A stretch of 26,983 bases of DNA from Helicobacteraceae bacterium (GTDB taxonomy: Bacteria; Campylobacterota; Campylobacteria; Campylobacterales; Sulfurimonadaceae): NCBI GenBank assembly GCA_027084065.1, contig JALWLR010000037.1:1-26983 (forward strand). Reading direction: 5' to 3'. Each line of letters opens with the position of its first letter. Within the stretch, counting starts at the first letter, position 1. Of this stretch, positions 14,334 to 22,361 are shown piece after piece. A program made the position numbers and the translations under genes. The notes below the pieces were generated by a model. That model searched no databases. It worked only from the letters and a program-made list of their open reading frames with translations, and was not told the origin of the DNA.

Positions 14334-15440
14334 ATGATCTATTTAACCTCTTTATTCTACCTCTTTTACTTTGCCGTCATCGGCATCTACATCATATTTT
14401 TTCCAAAAATTCTCCAACTTAGCGGTTACTCCGCATCACAAATAGGCATTTTATTTAGTGCTGCCCCGCTAGTACGATTTTTGGTGCCTTTTTTATTCGT
14501 TCGCGGATTCAAACTCGGAAGAAGCTCGTTTCATACAGCTTTGATTATCTTATCATTAAGTGTTTTGGGAATTTATTTTTCACTGGAGCACTTCTACGCT
14601 TTATTATTAAGCAACATCTTCTTTGGTGTTGGACTCAGTCTCATTCTTCCCTATATAGAGCTCATATCTCTTCAAGAAATTGGCAAAGAGCGCTATGGAA
14701 AATCGCGTTTGTTTGGCTCCATCGGTTTTATGGGAGTCGCTTTGGTGTTGGTACGCATTATGCAAGAGGCACAGACCGCTCTTTTATTTTTGATTGTACT
14801 GAGTTACACTACCGTACTATTTGCCTTTTTGGTCGTTCGTCGCTCACATGCAAAACAGAAAGAAAACAATCATACAGAATCTTTAGAGAGCGTCGCTTTA
14901 CTCCAAGGGTGGCGTTTATGGCTTGGATTTGCCCTGCTTCAGGTAAGTTTTGGAGCGTTTTACAACTTTTTTACCATCTACGAAACCGCTCACGGCATCT
15001 CCTTGGAAATGACGGTCTATTTGTGGAGTTTTGGCGTGCTTATAGAGATTATCATGCTCTATTTTCAGGGTGCTTTACTGCGAAAGAATCTACTGGTTTT
15101 ATTGCAGCTTACGACATTTGTCACGATCATTCGCTGGTTGTTGGTCTACTTTTTTGCTGCAAACCTGCCGTTTTTGTTTCTCTCCCAATCTCTGCATGCC
15201 CTCAGCTTTGCACTCTTTCACAGCGCTGCTATCAGCTATCTCTATCAGCATTATAAAAACAAAGCACTCGCGCAACAGCTCTTCTCGGGTATCAGCTATG
15301 GTCTTGGTGCACTTTTGGGAGCTTTGCTTTCAGGCTATATTTACCAGTACTTTCCATCACAGCTCTTTTTGTTCTCGGCACTCTTTGCCGCGCTCTCTTT
15401 TTGGTGCATCCGCTCCTATGCAAAAACTCAAAACTCGTAG
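14334..15440 (+). CDS. Major facilitator superfamily transporter (MFS_1-like)
   Basis: A 368-aa inner-membrane protein with about 12 hydrophobic helices. It resembles the LacY/nucleoside-symporter-like MFS branch (HcaT-type): an N terminus YLFYFAVIGIYIIFFPKIL, then LVRFLVPFLFVRGFKLGRS in the first cytoplasmic loop, and SRLFGSIGFMGVAL around helix 5. The substrate is unknown. There is no Shine-Dalgarno sequence before the ATG, and an extended -10 predicts transcription starting at or next to it, so it may be translated from a leaderless mRNA. A 14-bp palindromic operator overlaps this promoter, so expression is probably repressor-controlled; no regulator gene is adjacent. Its 3' end overlaps the convergent DUF481 gene by 13 bp. 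Confidence 0.82.
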   Translation: MIYLTSLFYLFYFAVIGIYIIFFPKILQLSGYSASQIGILFSAAPLVRFLVPFLFVRGFKLGRSSFHTALIILSLSVLGIYFSLEHFYALLLSNIFFGVGLSLILPYIELISLQEIGKERYGKSRLFGSIGFMGVALVLVRIMQEAQTALLFLIVLSYTTVLFAFLVVRRSHAKQKENNHTESLESVALLQGWRLWLGFALLQVSFGAFYNFFTIYETAHGISLEMTVYLWSFGVLIEIIMLYFQGALLRKNLLVLLQLTTFVTIIRWLLVYFFAANLPFLFLSQSLHALSFALFHSAAISYLYQHYKNKALAQQLFSGISYGLGALLGALLSGYIYQYFPSQLFLFSALFAALSFWCIRSYAKTQNS

Positions 15441-16186
15441 ATAAATGCGGTATCTTGTGAAAAGTCGTACTTGCTTTCAACCTCTATTGCCGGTCTTGCA
15501 TCATAGTTGTATGAAAGAGAAAAGTTCAAATAGAGTTCCCCTTCTATTTTGATCTTGAGACCTAACTGATTGACGGTTACAAAATCCTCCACATCATCAA
15601 GTTTTGGCTGAAAGTAACTGATAAAACTCAACTTCTTATCTTTTTCAAACTCATAACTCATAGACAAATAGCAACTCGCCCGTACATTGTACTCAGTAGG
15701 ATCGTAAGAAGATGTAAACTTGATATACTCATACATAACTCCAAGCCCAACAAATGTTTTCAAACGCTCTTTTGGAAAAAGATGCTGCCTGTAGCCTACA
15801 GCTGCAAGCCTTCGGGATTTGATAAGACGAAACTCATCCTCTTCACTTTGCAATGCCGTTTCATAAACATGGAACTTGTCGGTAAGGTTATGGATGTAAC
15901 GTAAATGGGCAAAACTTTTTTGAACGTTTTTCTCTCCACTTGCCTGACCATACTCACCCGAAAGCTGAAACCATGCGACATAAGAGATATTATTATCATA
16001 GTTCGTTCTAGCACTGAGCTTGTAAGCATCGACATCCGAATTTCCCCGTTTTGTAGAGAGTGAAACACCCACTTTTGAACTCCAACCCGGCTTCTCTCCA
16101 AGTTCTACGGGAGTTATCGTAACCAATCCGAACAACGATGAAAATGCAACCGTAACAAACAATGCAATACGTAAAAAAGTTTTCAA
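15428..16186 (-). CDS. DUF481-family outer-membrane beta-barrel protein
   Basis: A putative outer-membrane protein of DUF481 (YdiY-like), typified by WSSKVGVSLSTKRGNSDVDAYKLSARTNYD near the mature N terminus, repeated amphipathic strands with Tyr/Phe, and a terminal Phe (TAFIYEF). The function of the family is unknown. I start it at the TTG at 16186 (252 aa): it has a well-spaced AGGAG and gives a clean signal peptide (KTFLRIALFVTVAFSSLFG). The ATG five codons upstream (16201) has no ribosome-binding site and lies within a few bases of the predicted transcription start. The gene converges on, and overlaps by 13 bp, the MFS gene. Confidence 0.75.
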   Translation of the reverse strand: MKTFLRIALFVTVAFSSLFGLVTITPVELGEKPGWSSKVGVSLSTKRGNSDVDAYKLSARTNYDNNISYVAWFQLSGEYGQASGEKNVQKSFAHLRYIHNLTDKFHVYETALQSEEDEFRLIKSRRLAAVGYRQHLFPKERLKTFVGLGVMYEYIKFTSSYDPTEYNVRASCYLSMSYEFEKDKKLSFISYFQPKLDDVEDFVTVNQLGLKIKIEGELYLNFSLSYNYDARPAIEVESKYDFSQDTAFIYEF

Positions 16187-16213
16187 ACCTGCACTCCTCA
16201 TTTTAAAAATGAA

Positions 16214-16219
16214 ATTGTA
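16214..16219 (-). promoter_or_regulatory. -10 box of the DUF481 gene
   Basis: Minus-strand TACAAT preceded by GA, predicted start near 16207. This places the AGGAG at 16193-16197 inside a short leader and supports the TTG start at 16186. Confidence 0.45.
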
Positions 16220-16309
16220 TCATAATGCACTTTTCTGCACTTCAACACACATGGAAACAAAAGAGTAAAACTATTCGTTATTTTAAGTTTTTTTTCATAG
16301 TAATATAGA

Positions 16310-16315
16310 TACAAT
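16310..16315 (+). promoter_or_regulatory. -10 box of the CsgG-LPP20 lipoprotein operon
   Basis: TACAAT 44 bp upstream of the ATG at 16360, after a T-rich tract at 16280-16295. An AAGGAG ribosome-binding site lies at 16349-16354. Confidence 0.45.
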
Positions 16316-16359
16316 CCACTGATACTTTTGCAAAAAAGCAGAAAAATTAAGGAGTCTAG

Positions 16360-17424
16360 ATGAAAATATCTACAAAAATGAGTCTGTTGGCACTAGCGGG
16401 TGCTACAATGTTAATGAGCGGATGTGCACAAAAGAAAGTGAACATCAAAATGTTGGAGCCTGCAGAGGTCGGTGTTTTGGCAAACAAGAAAAAAATTGCC
16501 GTTACAAAGTTTAAAAACGACACAATCGGTCTTGCGGGAAAAATCGAATCCAACCTCGCAAAAGCAAACATCGATGGAAAAAAATACTTCACAGTTGTAG
16601 ATAGAAATCAGATGCATAAAATTCTTGCTGAACAAAAACTACAGTCTTCAGAGCTTATAGACCCGGCAACTGCATCGAAAATCGGTAAACTCATCGGAGT
16701 TCAGGCAATGATTACCGGAGAGGTCGTCACTGCAACAGGAACTATGGGTTCATACAAAAAAGACAAAAAAGAGTGTTTGAACTACACAAAAGATGGTCAG
16801 TGTGCAAGATGGCACTTCTATAAAGTGACATGTAAAACGACAAGTGCGACAGTCGCTGCAAACATGCACATCATCGATGTACAAACAGCAGCAGTTCTTT
16901 ACGGAGACAGCTACAACAAAACATACAATGCAGACAGCTGTAAAGCTGGGGAAACAAACCTTGGTCTTCTTGTACTTGATACTGGTCCAAAACAGATTCT
17001 TTCAAAAAACCAAGCTATTAGCAAACTTGCAGATGAAATTGCAAAAGAATTTACGCTCAAGCTTGTACCGCACTATGTAAATGTCAATGTAACGCTTCTT
17101 GACGAACTTGATCTTGAAAACCCTACAGAATCTCAAGAAAAACGTTTTGAAAACGCTTTGAAATACATCAAACAAAATCGTCTCAAAAAAGCGGAAAAAA
17201 TGCTTCAAAAACTTCTCGATGAAGTAAACGGCGAGTCAGCTGTCATTGCATACGATCTTGGTGTCGTCAAAGAGGCTCTAGGCAAACTCGAAGAAGCGAA
17301 AAAAATGTTCCAACTAGCAGATGAAAAAACCGTAGAGCCGGTTGAGGCTATCAACCAAGCTATTTTGAGAATAGACGAAGAGATAGAAAAAAGAAAAAAA
17401 GCTCAAGAGCAAATGAGTAAATAG
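16360..17424 (+). CDS. CsgG-domain lipoprotein with C-terminal TPR-like repeats
   Basis: A 354-aa exported lipoprotein. The signal peptide ends in the lipobox LMSG-C22. Residues about 44-235 form a CsgG-like domain: KIAVTKFKN, then YFTVVDRNQMHKILAEQ and IGKLIGVQAMITGEV, the pattern seen in CsgG and LpoB-type proteins. An insertion at 130-200 carries four cysteines (C139, C148, C158, C194) that could form periplasmic disulfides. The C-terminal third (about 258-350) is helical and TPR-like (RFENALKYIKQNRLKKAEKMLQKLL, AYDLGVVKEALGKLEEAKKMF), probably for protein binding. Good AAGGAG start. The next gene begins 1 nt after its stop, also a lipoprotein. The actual role (secretion pore, cell-wall synthase activator or envelope scaffold) cannot be decided here. 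Confidence 0.8.
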   Translation: MKISTKMSLLALAGATMLMSGCAQKKVNIKMLEPAEVGVLANKKKIAVTKFKNDTIGLAGKIESNLAKANIDGKKYFTVVDRNQMHKILAEQKLQSSELIDPATASKIGKLIGVQAMITGEVVTATGTMGSYKKDKKECLNYTKDGQCARWHFYKVTCKTTSATVAANMHIIDVQTAAVLYGDSYNKTYNADSCKAGETNLGLLVLDTGPKQILSKNQAISKLADEIAKEFTLKLVPHYVNVNVTLLDELDLENPTESQEKRFENALKYIKQNRLKKAEKMLQKLLDEVNGESAVIAYDLGVVKEALGKLEEAKKMFQLADEKTVEPVEAINQAILRIDEEIEKRKKAQEQMSK

Positions 17425-17425
17425 T

Positions 17426-18430
17426 ATGAAAAAAACACTCCTCACAGCGCTTTTTATCGCTTTGGGGCTTTTGGTAACGGGATGTGGGAAAAAACCCACA
17501 CCCGCACCACATGCAAAACCCAAACCGCTACCGGCTTGGTATCTTAATCCTCCAAAAGATGATGCACACTACCTTTATGGTGTCGGCAGTGCAGAAGACA
17601 GAGACAGTGCCCTTAAAGCGGCATTGGTAGATATGATCTCCAAACTCGGCGTCTCTATAGAATCCAGCATGGAAAGCTCCCAAGAAACGATTGGAAAGTT
17701 CTACGCAAACAGCGTCAATAAAAGTAACATCAAAGCACAAGTCTCCCAAATAAAGATCAACAACTATGAAGTTGTACAAGCAGAGCGCATCTCTTACAGA
17801 CAATTTGTCATTTTGGTAAAAACCGACAAAAAAGAGCTCGCCAGTGGTTTAAAAAAAGAGGTAGACAGAAAACTGCAAGAGATGGAGAAACAGTTTGCAC
17901 AAAGCAAATCCTACGATAGAATCAAACGCTATAACACTCTCAAAGCACTCTCCAAAGAGGCATCTGCTTTGCTACCGACAATCTACATCGTTGCACAATT
18001 AGATCCCTCTTTTGATGAGAAAAGCTACACAAAGCGCATAGAACGTATTCGAAGTGCTTTTGAAAAAGAGAAAAACGCACTTGTTTTCAATCTCCATCCT
18101 ACCACTTCACATGCAAAAGAGTTCACAAAGCGCATTGCGGATTTTCTGACACAAAAGGGATTTCGTCTTGAAAACTCTAAACGGGCACTTCGTATCCGCA
18201 TAGGTGTACACGACTCTATAGTCCGCTCTTCCATAGGAAAAATAGGAGTTGTCAAAGTAGATGTCAAAGTCTATGACGGTAACAAGCTTGTCGGCGGCAA
18301 CACACAAGAAATAAAACTCCGCTACAACGGAAGCAAAGAGGCACTCTACAGAAGAGCGGCCATTGAGTTTACCAAAGAGCTAGAAACACAAGGTCTTAAG
18401 TCCACGCTGGGCATCGCCCTTGCACTGTAA
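17426..18430 (+). CDS. LPP20-family lipoprotein
   Basis: A 334-aa lipoprotein with lipobox LVTG-C20 followed by a proline-rich linker. Residues about 36-135 match the LPP20 pattern (PAWYLNPPKDDAHYLYGVGSAEDRDSALKAALVDMISKLGV), seen in Helicobacter Lpp20 and flagellar FlgP-type proteins. A coiled, charged region (about 140-165) and a second alpha/beta domain (about 215-330) follow. No motility genes adjoin it, so a flagellar role is not supported here. It starts 1 nt after the CsgG-like gene without its own strong ribosome-binding site, so it is translationally coupled. The two products probably act together at the outer membrane. A strong terminator follows the stop. Confidence 0.78.
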   Translation: MKKTLLTALFIALGLLVTGCGKKPTPAPHAKPKPLPAWYLNPPKDDAHYLYGVGSAEDRDSALKAALVDMISKLGVSIESSMESSQETIGKFYANSVNKSNIKAQVSQIKINNYEVVQAERISYRQFVILVKTDKKELASGLKKEVDRKLQEMEKQFAQSKSYDRIKRYNTLKALSKEASALLPTIYIVAQLDPSFDEKSYTKRIERIRSAFEKEKNALVFNLHPTTSHAKEFTKRIADFLTQKGFRLENSKRALRIRIGVHDSIVRSSIGKIGVVKVDVKVYDGNKLVGGNTQEIKLRYNGSKEALYRRAAIEFTKELETQGLKSTLGIALAL

Positions 18431-18435
18431 TTAAA

Positions 18436-18478
18436 ATGCAAAGAAAGAGCTCAGCCTCTTCTTTGCATAATATTTTTT
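18436..18478. terminator. Intrinsic terminator, probably bidirectional
   Basis: ATGCAAAGAAAGAG pairs with CTCTTCTTTGCAT (13 bp, one bulged A) around a short loop. Seven Ts follow on the plus strand (about 18472-18478), ending the lipoprotein operon. On the minus strand the same stem is followed by TTTTAATTA and can serve the convergent chemoreceptor gene. Confidence 0.85.
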
Positions 18479-18480
18479 TG

Positions 18481-20754
18481 TTATGTTCTAAAAGTTGAAA
18501 GTTTACTGTTAAGACTTTCTGTCATACTACTTAAATGCTCTGCAGCAGCTGCAATCTCTTCTACACTTCTTGCATTGGTTGAGGAGATCTCATTGACTTC
18601 ATTTATTTTAATGACTATATTATCTATTGTTTTACCGGTTTTTTCAAAATCTTTTACAGCTACTCCGCTTGCTTTAACCGCTTCATCAACAATTTCTACT
18701 GTCTTATTAATTTTACTTTCGACATCTTGAGCTATATTAGCTAACTCTTGAATCTCATTGGAATTTTCACTCATTTTAGAAGAAGCTTCCACAATTGATT
18801 GTACTACAACGTTGATGGTGGCATTTATCTCTGCTAATGATTTCTGCGTTCTCTCAGCAAGCTTTCTTACTTCATCAGCAACTACGGCAAAACCTCTACC
18901 ATGCTCACCAGCGCGAGCTGCCTCTATTGCCGCATTAAGTGCTAATAAATTTGTCTGATCAGCAATATCAGATATGACAACCAAAATTGTTTTAACTTCT
19001 GCTGCATCTTTAGAAAGCATTTCCATATTTTCAGAAAGTTCTGCTTCTATTTGTGCGCTTTCTTGTACTTTTGAAGTCAAAGAAACTATCTCATTTTTTG
19101 CTCGTAAGAGATTGTCATTAGCCTCTTTCACATCCTCTTGTGAACGTCGAGCTATACCCAAAGACTCAACTATTTCGTTTTGAATCTCTTTTGCCGTTAT
19201 TGTTGCATCTTCAACTATTGAGACAGAACTTTCAACATTTTGTCCGACCTCTGATGCTGTTGCCGAAAGCTCATGAGAAATCGAAGCATTTTCATTCGAT
19301 GTCGATTTAACATCAGAGATAAACTCTCTAAGCCGATTCATTACATTAGACAAACTTTTTGCCATAACACCTATTTCATCATTAGAATCAATATCCGGTT
19401 TTCTCGTCAGGTTAATAGTAGACCCATCGGAAATGCCTTGAATATAATCGACAATTTTATTTAAAGGAATCAGAATGATTTTATTAATCATAAAAAGGAG
19501 GACAACTACGGAAATAACAAGTGTTATTATAGATATAATTACAAGCGTTTTTCTAAGGTCGTAAGCCGGCATAAAGGCTTCATCTTTATCTATTTCTGCA
19601 ATAACTGCCCATTTTGCTTGCCCATTAAACACATCTAATGCTTCATAAACACTAAGAACAGGTACTCCGCGATAATCTTTAATAATCCAAGATCCTCTAT
19701 TACTTTTCCCACTAAAAACAGCTTCAGTTGAAGGTGTTTTTACCTTCCAGACACCAATTGTTGTACCTAATTTTTGAACAACTTCATCTTTTATATCTTT
19801 TATAAATCTGGAGTTGCTTCGCATCAAGTAGTCACTTCCTACCAAATAGCATTCTCCAGTTTTGCCAAGTCCGGCTTTTTCAAACTGATCATTAAACCTC
19901 ATAATCTTATTTATAACATCTACAGGCATTTGAAAAATGAGGACTCCCTTTTTGACTCCATCTATAAATAATGGCGTAGCAATAAATGCTGCAGGTGCAT
20001 TATAACTTGGTTCATAAGGTTTGAAATCATCAAATGCGACTTCTCCTTTTTTCATTTTTAGCGCTTTTTTATAAGCTTGTGCCAACCCTGTTGATGCATA
20101 AACTCCATTTTTTAAGTTGGTCGCAAAATCTTTTTCTTTAAAGTCTGTATAAACAACATCTCCTTTTAAGTTGACAAGAAATACATCGTAAAGATCAAAT
20201 GCAGCCCGAAGTTTATCAAATGAATTATGATATATTTTATGCGCTTCCATATAACTACTGTCATATTTTGGATTGTAGCTAAAACTATTTTTTTGACCTG
20301 GTTTTGCAGGATTTTTCACTATAAAAATGTACTGCGCTATTTTTCCATCAATACTTTTTGGTAAATACGCATCAATCGGTTTTTTTGGTGCTGAATTAGG
20401 AACATCGTAATTCACTGCATTCAAGTACTCCGTTTCATAATTTAACTTTAACTCAGAAACGACTTGATTCAAATCAAGGTTAAGTTCTTCATGAAGTTTA
20501 TAAAATCCATTATCAAAAGAGACAAAAGCTTCTTTTGTTCCCTCCTGCTCAGCAAAAGAAGTAAGTAAGCTACCCAAATAGTCAAAATAGTTGCTTATTT
20601 CTTCGTGTTTAGCTACCTCGACACTGCTAAGTTTATTAAACTCTGCAGCTTCAATAGCTCTGGTTGACTTTTCAATGGAGAACAAAGCTATACTCGCAGA
20701 TGAAGCCACGATTACGCCAACTACGATCATCAGCATTTTCATTTTTATAGTCAT
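18481..20754 (-). CDS. Methyl-accepting chemotaxis protein with large periplasmic Cache-type sensor
   Basis: A 757-aa transmembrane chemoreceptor. TM1 is about 6-26. A periplasmic domain of about 375 residues has double-Cache features: a long N-terminal helix, two alpha/beta modules (around 185-280, DVFLVNLKGDVVYTDF and IATPLFIDGVKKGVLIFQMP; and 298-392, GECYLVGSDYLMRSNSRF and WAVIAEIDKDEAF). TM2 is about 402-424, HAMP about 425-480, then a coiled-coil signalling domain with tip DIADQTNLLALNAAIEAARA near 596-615. No CheR/CheB-tethering pentapeptide ends the protein. The ligand is unknown; Cache receptors commonly bind amino acids, organic acids or amines. The ATG follows AAGGA with 7-nt spacing. 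The gene looks AT-richer than its neighbours, and it is a single-gene transcript. Confidence 0.9.
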   Translation of the reverse strand: MTIKMKMLMIVVGVIVASSASIALFSIEKSTRAIEAAEFNKLSSVEVAKHEEISNYFDYLGSLLTSFAEQEGTKEAFVSFDNGFYKLHEELNLDLNQVVSELKLNYETEYLNAVNYDVPNSAPKKPIDAYLPKSIDGKIAQYIFIVKNPAKPGQKNSFSYNPKYDSSYMEAHKIYHNSFDKLRAAFDLYDVFLVNLKGDVVYTDFKEKDFATNLKNGVYASTGLAQAYKKALKMKKGEVAFDDFKPYEPSYNAPAAFIATPLFIDGVKKGVLIFQMPVDVINKIMRFNDQFEKAGLGKTGECYLVGSDYLMRSNSRFIKDIKDEVVQKLGTTIGVWKVKTPSTEAVFSGKSNRGSWIIKDYRGVPVLSVYEALDVFNGQAKWAVIAEIDKDEAFMPAYDLRKTLVIISIITLVISVVVLLFMINKIILIPLNKIVDYIQGISDGSTINLTRKPDIDSNDEIGVMAKSLSNVMNRLREFISDVKSTSNENASISHELSATASEVGQNVESSVSIVEDATITAKEIQNEIVESLGIARRSQEDVKEANDNLLRAKNEIVSLTSKVQESAQIEAELSENMEMLSKDAAEVKTILVVISDIADQTNLLALNAAIEAARAGEHGRGFAVVADEVRKLAERTQKSLAEINATINVVVQSIVEASSKMSENSNEIQELANIAQDVESKINKTVEIVDEAVKASGVAVKDFEKTGKTIDNIVIKINEVNEISSTNARSVEEIAAAAEHLSSMTESLNSKLSTFRT

Positions 20755-20769
20755 TTCAATTCCTTATTA

Positions 20770-20784
20770 TTATCATAATGATAA
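20770..20784. repeat. 15-bp palindrome upstream of the Cache chemoreceptor
   Basis: TTATCAT-A-ATGATAA: perfect 7-1-7 symmetry 16-30 bp upstream of the ATG. The AT-rich GATAAT-like composition resembles Fur/PerR-type sites, but it does not match the Fur 7-1-7 consensus order. It could be an operator or chance in AT-rich DNA. Confidence 0.35.
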
Positions 20785-20851
20785 CAAAATCTTTACAAGA
20801 AATATTATATTCGTTAAAAGTTTAAATACAATTGAATTTTAACAGAAATAT

Positions 20852-21172
20852 TCAAAGCGTGCCATTTTCCTCTTTGTAACGTTTGTCGATTGCATATACC
20901 GCACGATGGTATTCATTGAAGTGGGGAGATTCTATTTTATAAAGCAGTTTACGATATTTAAGGTAGTTTCCCCAAACTTTTTTGGACTGCTCGATGCGCC
21001 CTCTTTTTTTCAACTCAAAACTCACAGCTGCATTGATAAGCCCTTTGAGTAAACGCACTTCGTCACTCTCATCAAATCGTCGCGGAAACCAAAGCGCTTC
21101 CAGTACCTCATGCGCATCATAAAAACGCTCCTGCTGGATCATTGCCAAAAAAGAATCTATCGTTTTTTTCAT
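20852..21172 (-). CDS. DUF309 domain protein
   Basis: A 106-aa soluble helical protein with the DUF309 motif: FYDAHEVLEALWFP (about residues 17-30) and LLKGLINAAVSFEL, the H-E-x-x-E and Q/N-G-hydrophobic helices of that family, whose function is unknown. The ATG at 21172 forms an ATGA overlap with the stop of the rhodanese-like gene and is chosen over a start 20 codons upstream (21232) that would overlap it by 64 bp. The two are translationally coupled. Confidence 0.75.
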   Translation of the reverse strand: MKKTIDSFLAMIQQERFYDAHEVLEALWFPRRFDESDEVRLLKGLINAAVSFELKKRGRIEQSKKVWGNYLKYRKLLYKIESPHFNEYHRAVYAIDKRYKEENGTL

Positions 21173-21489
21173 TGTGTTGTTACCTGCATATTTTTTCTCC
21201 AGTATCCGCGTCCTCCTTTCAAGGAGATACACTTATAGTCTGGAAAGCGTTTTTTATACTCCCCCAAACGCTCTTTGGTCGCTTTTCCAGTATCACAGTA
21301 GAAGACGAAAACACTCCCTTTTGGGTATTTGCTCAACTCATAAGGATTGTAGGTTATAGAGTTCGCTTTTTCAATAGGATTTAAAATGGTATCAACTAGC
21401 ACAACCTCTATGCCTTCGTTTTTAAAAGCCTCTTTTGCATGTAGAAACTCCTCTTGTGTCCATTCATCTTTCAATACGACAGCAGCCAC
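21169..21489 (-). CDS. Rhodanese-like domain protein
   Basis: A 106-aa single-domain protein with a GTG start and a strong AGGAG 6 nt upstream. The rhodanese pattern is visible: GSVFVFYC65DTGKAT, with Cys65 heading the active-site loop, then a helix and KCISLKGGRGYW (residues 86-97), which matches the conserved GG-x-x-x-W end of rhodanese domains. It probably carries sulfane sulfur on Cys65 or is a redox/sulfur-trafficking protein. The loop is CDTGKAT rather than a classical CRxGxR, so the activity is uncertain. It is coupled by ATGA to a DUF309 gene, and divergent from ksgA across 73 bp. Confidence 0.65.
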   Translation of the reverse strand: MAAVVLKDEWTQEEFLHAKEAFKNEGIEVVLVDTILNPIEKANSITYNPYELSKYPKGSVFVFYCDTGKATKERLGEYKKRFPDYKCISLKGGRGYWRKNMQVTTQ

Positions 21490-21545
21490 ACATATCTCCT
21501 CGATTTTTGCGAATTATATCCCCGTTAACTAAATATAAGCTAACT

Positions 21546-21551
21546 TATTAT
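21546..21551 (+). promoter_or_regulatory. -10 box of ksgA-rnj
   Basis: TATTAT 12 bp before the ksgA ATG (21563). The predicted start near 21558-21559 leaves a leader of only about 5 nt, and no ribosome-binding site is present, so the ksgA mRNA may be nearly leaderless. Confidence 0.4.
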
Positions 21552-21562
21552 ACACTACTGCG

Positions 21563-22342
21563 ATGAAACAAAGTTCCATCAAAGCAAAAAAGAAATTTGG
21601 ACAGAATTTTCTCAAAGATGAGAGCGTTCTTGCAAAAATCATCGAATCGATGCCCAAAAACGACAACAAAGTTATAGAGATTGGGCCTGGGTTAGGTGAT
21701 TTAACTAAGTTTTTAGTTAATGTCAAAAGTGTAGAAGCTTTTGAGGTAGATACCGATTTATGCACACTTTTACAAGAAAAGTTTCAACAAGAGTTACAGA
21801 CCAAGCGGCTCTCTTTGCATTGCGGAGACGTCTTAGAGGCTTGGAAGGGAAGCTTGAGTGATGAAGCGTACGATTTAGTGGCGAATTTGCCCTACTATAT
21901 CGCAACGAACATCATTCTCAAAGCGCTTGCCGATGAAAAGTGTCACAACATTCTTGTAATGGTACAGCGTGAAGTGGCGGAAAAGTTTTGTGCCGCTCCC
22001 GGAGAGAAAAGTTTTGGGGCATTGAGTGTTATTGCCCAAAGTATCGCAAGATGCACAATAACGCAAACTGTTCCTCCCGAAGCTTTCGATCCCGCACCTA
22101 AAGTCGATTCGGCCGTTATGCTGCTTGAAAAGTTTCAAAGCCGTAGCGACGAAGAGTTCGAGAAGTTTTTGCGAGTCTGTTTCAAACAGCCACGTAAAAC
22201 ACTGCAAAAGAATCTTTCTGAACGTTTCGACAAAAAGGTGCTGGGAGAGATTTTTGTGCGCATGAATCTTCCACATACCGTTCGACCTCATCAACTCTCT
22301 ACAGATGACTATCACCAACTCTATACGCTTTTAAAAAAGTAA
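21563..22342 (+). CDS. rsmA: 16S rRNA (adenine1518/1519-N6)-dimethyltransferase
   Basis: RsmA (KsgA), 259 aa, dimethylates two adjacent adenines in the 3' terminal hairpin of 16S rRNA during small-subunit maturation. N-terminal KKFGQNFLKD is the family signature. SAM-binding motif I is VIEIGPGLGDLT (38-48), the acidic residue of motif II is E61-V-D63, and the catalytic motif IV is N108-L-P-Y-Y-I. The C-terminal domain has FDPAPKVDSAV and FKQPRKTLQKNL. Normal length. There is no ribosome-binding site at the ATG. rnj begins 19 nt after the stop with its own good site, so rRNA modification and RNA processing are co-transcribed. Confidence 0.95.
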   Translation: MKQSSIKAKKKFGQNFLKDESVLAKIIESMPKNDNKVIEIGPGLGDLTKFLVNVKSVEAFEVDTDLCTLLQEKFQQELQTKRLSLHCGDVLEAWKGSLSDEAYDLVANLPYYIATNIILKALADEKCHNILVMVQREVAEKFCAAPGEKSFGALSVIAQSIARCTITQTVPPEAFDPAPKVDSAVMLLEKFQSRSDEEFEKFLRVCFKQPRKTLQKNLSERFDKKVLGEIFVRMNLPHTVRPHQLSTDDYHQLYTLLKK

Positions 22343-22361
22343 AAAAACAAGGAGAGTTTGG

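Noticed and set aside
21173..21232. N-terminal extension of the DUF309 protein
   Set aside because: Overlaps the rhodanese-like gene by 64 bp; the ATGA junction start is cleaner.
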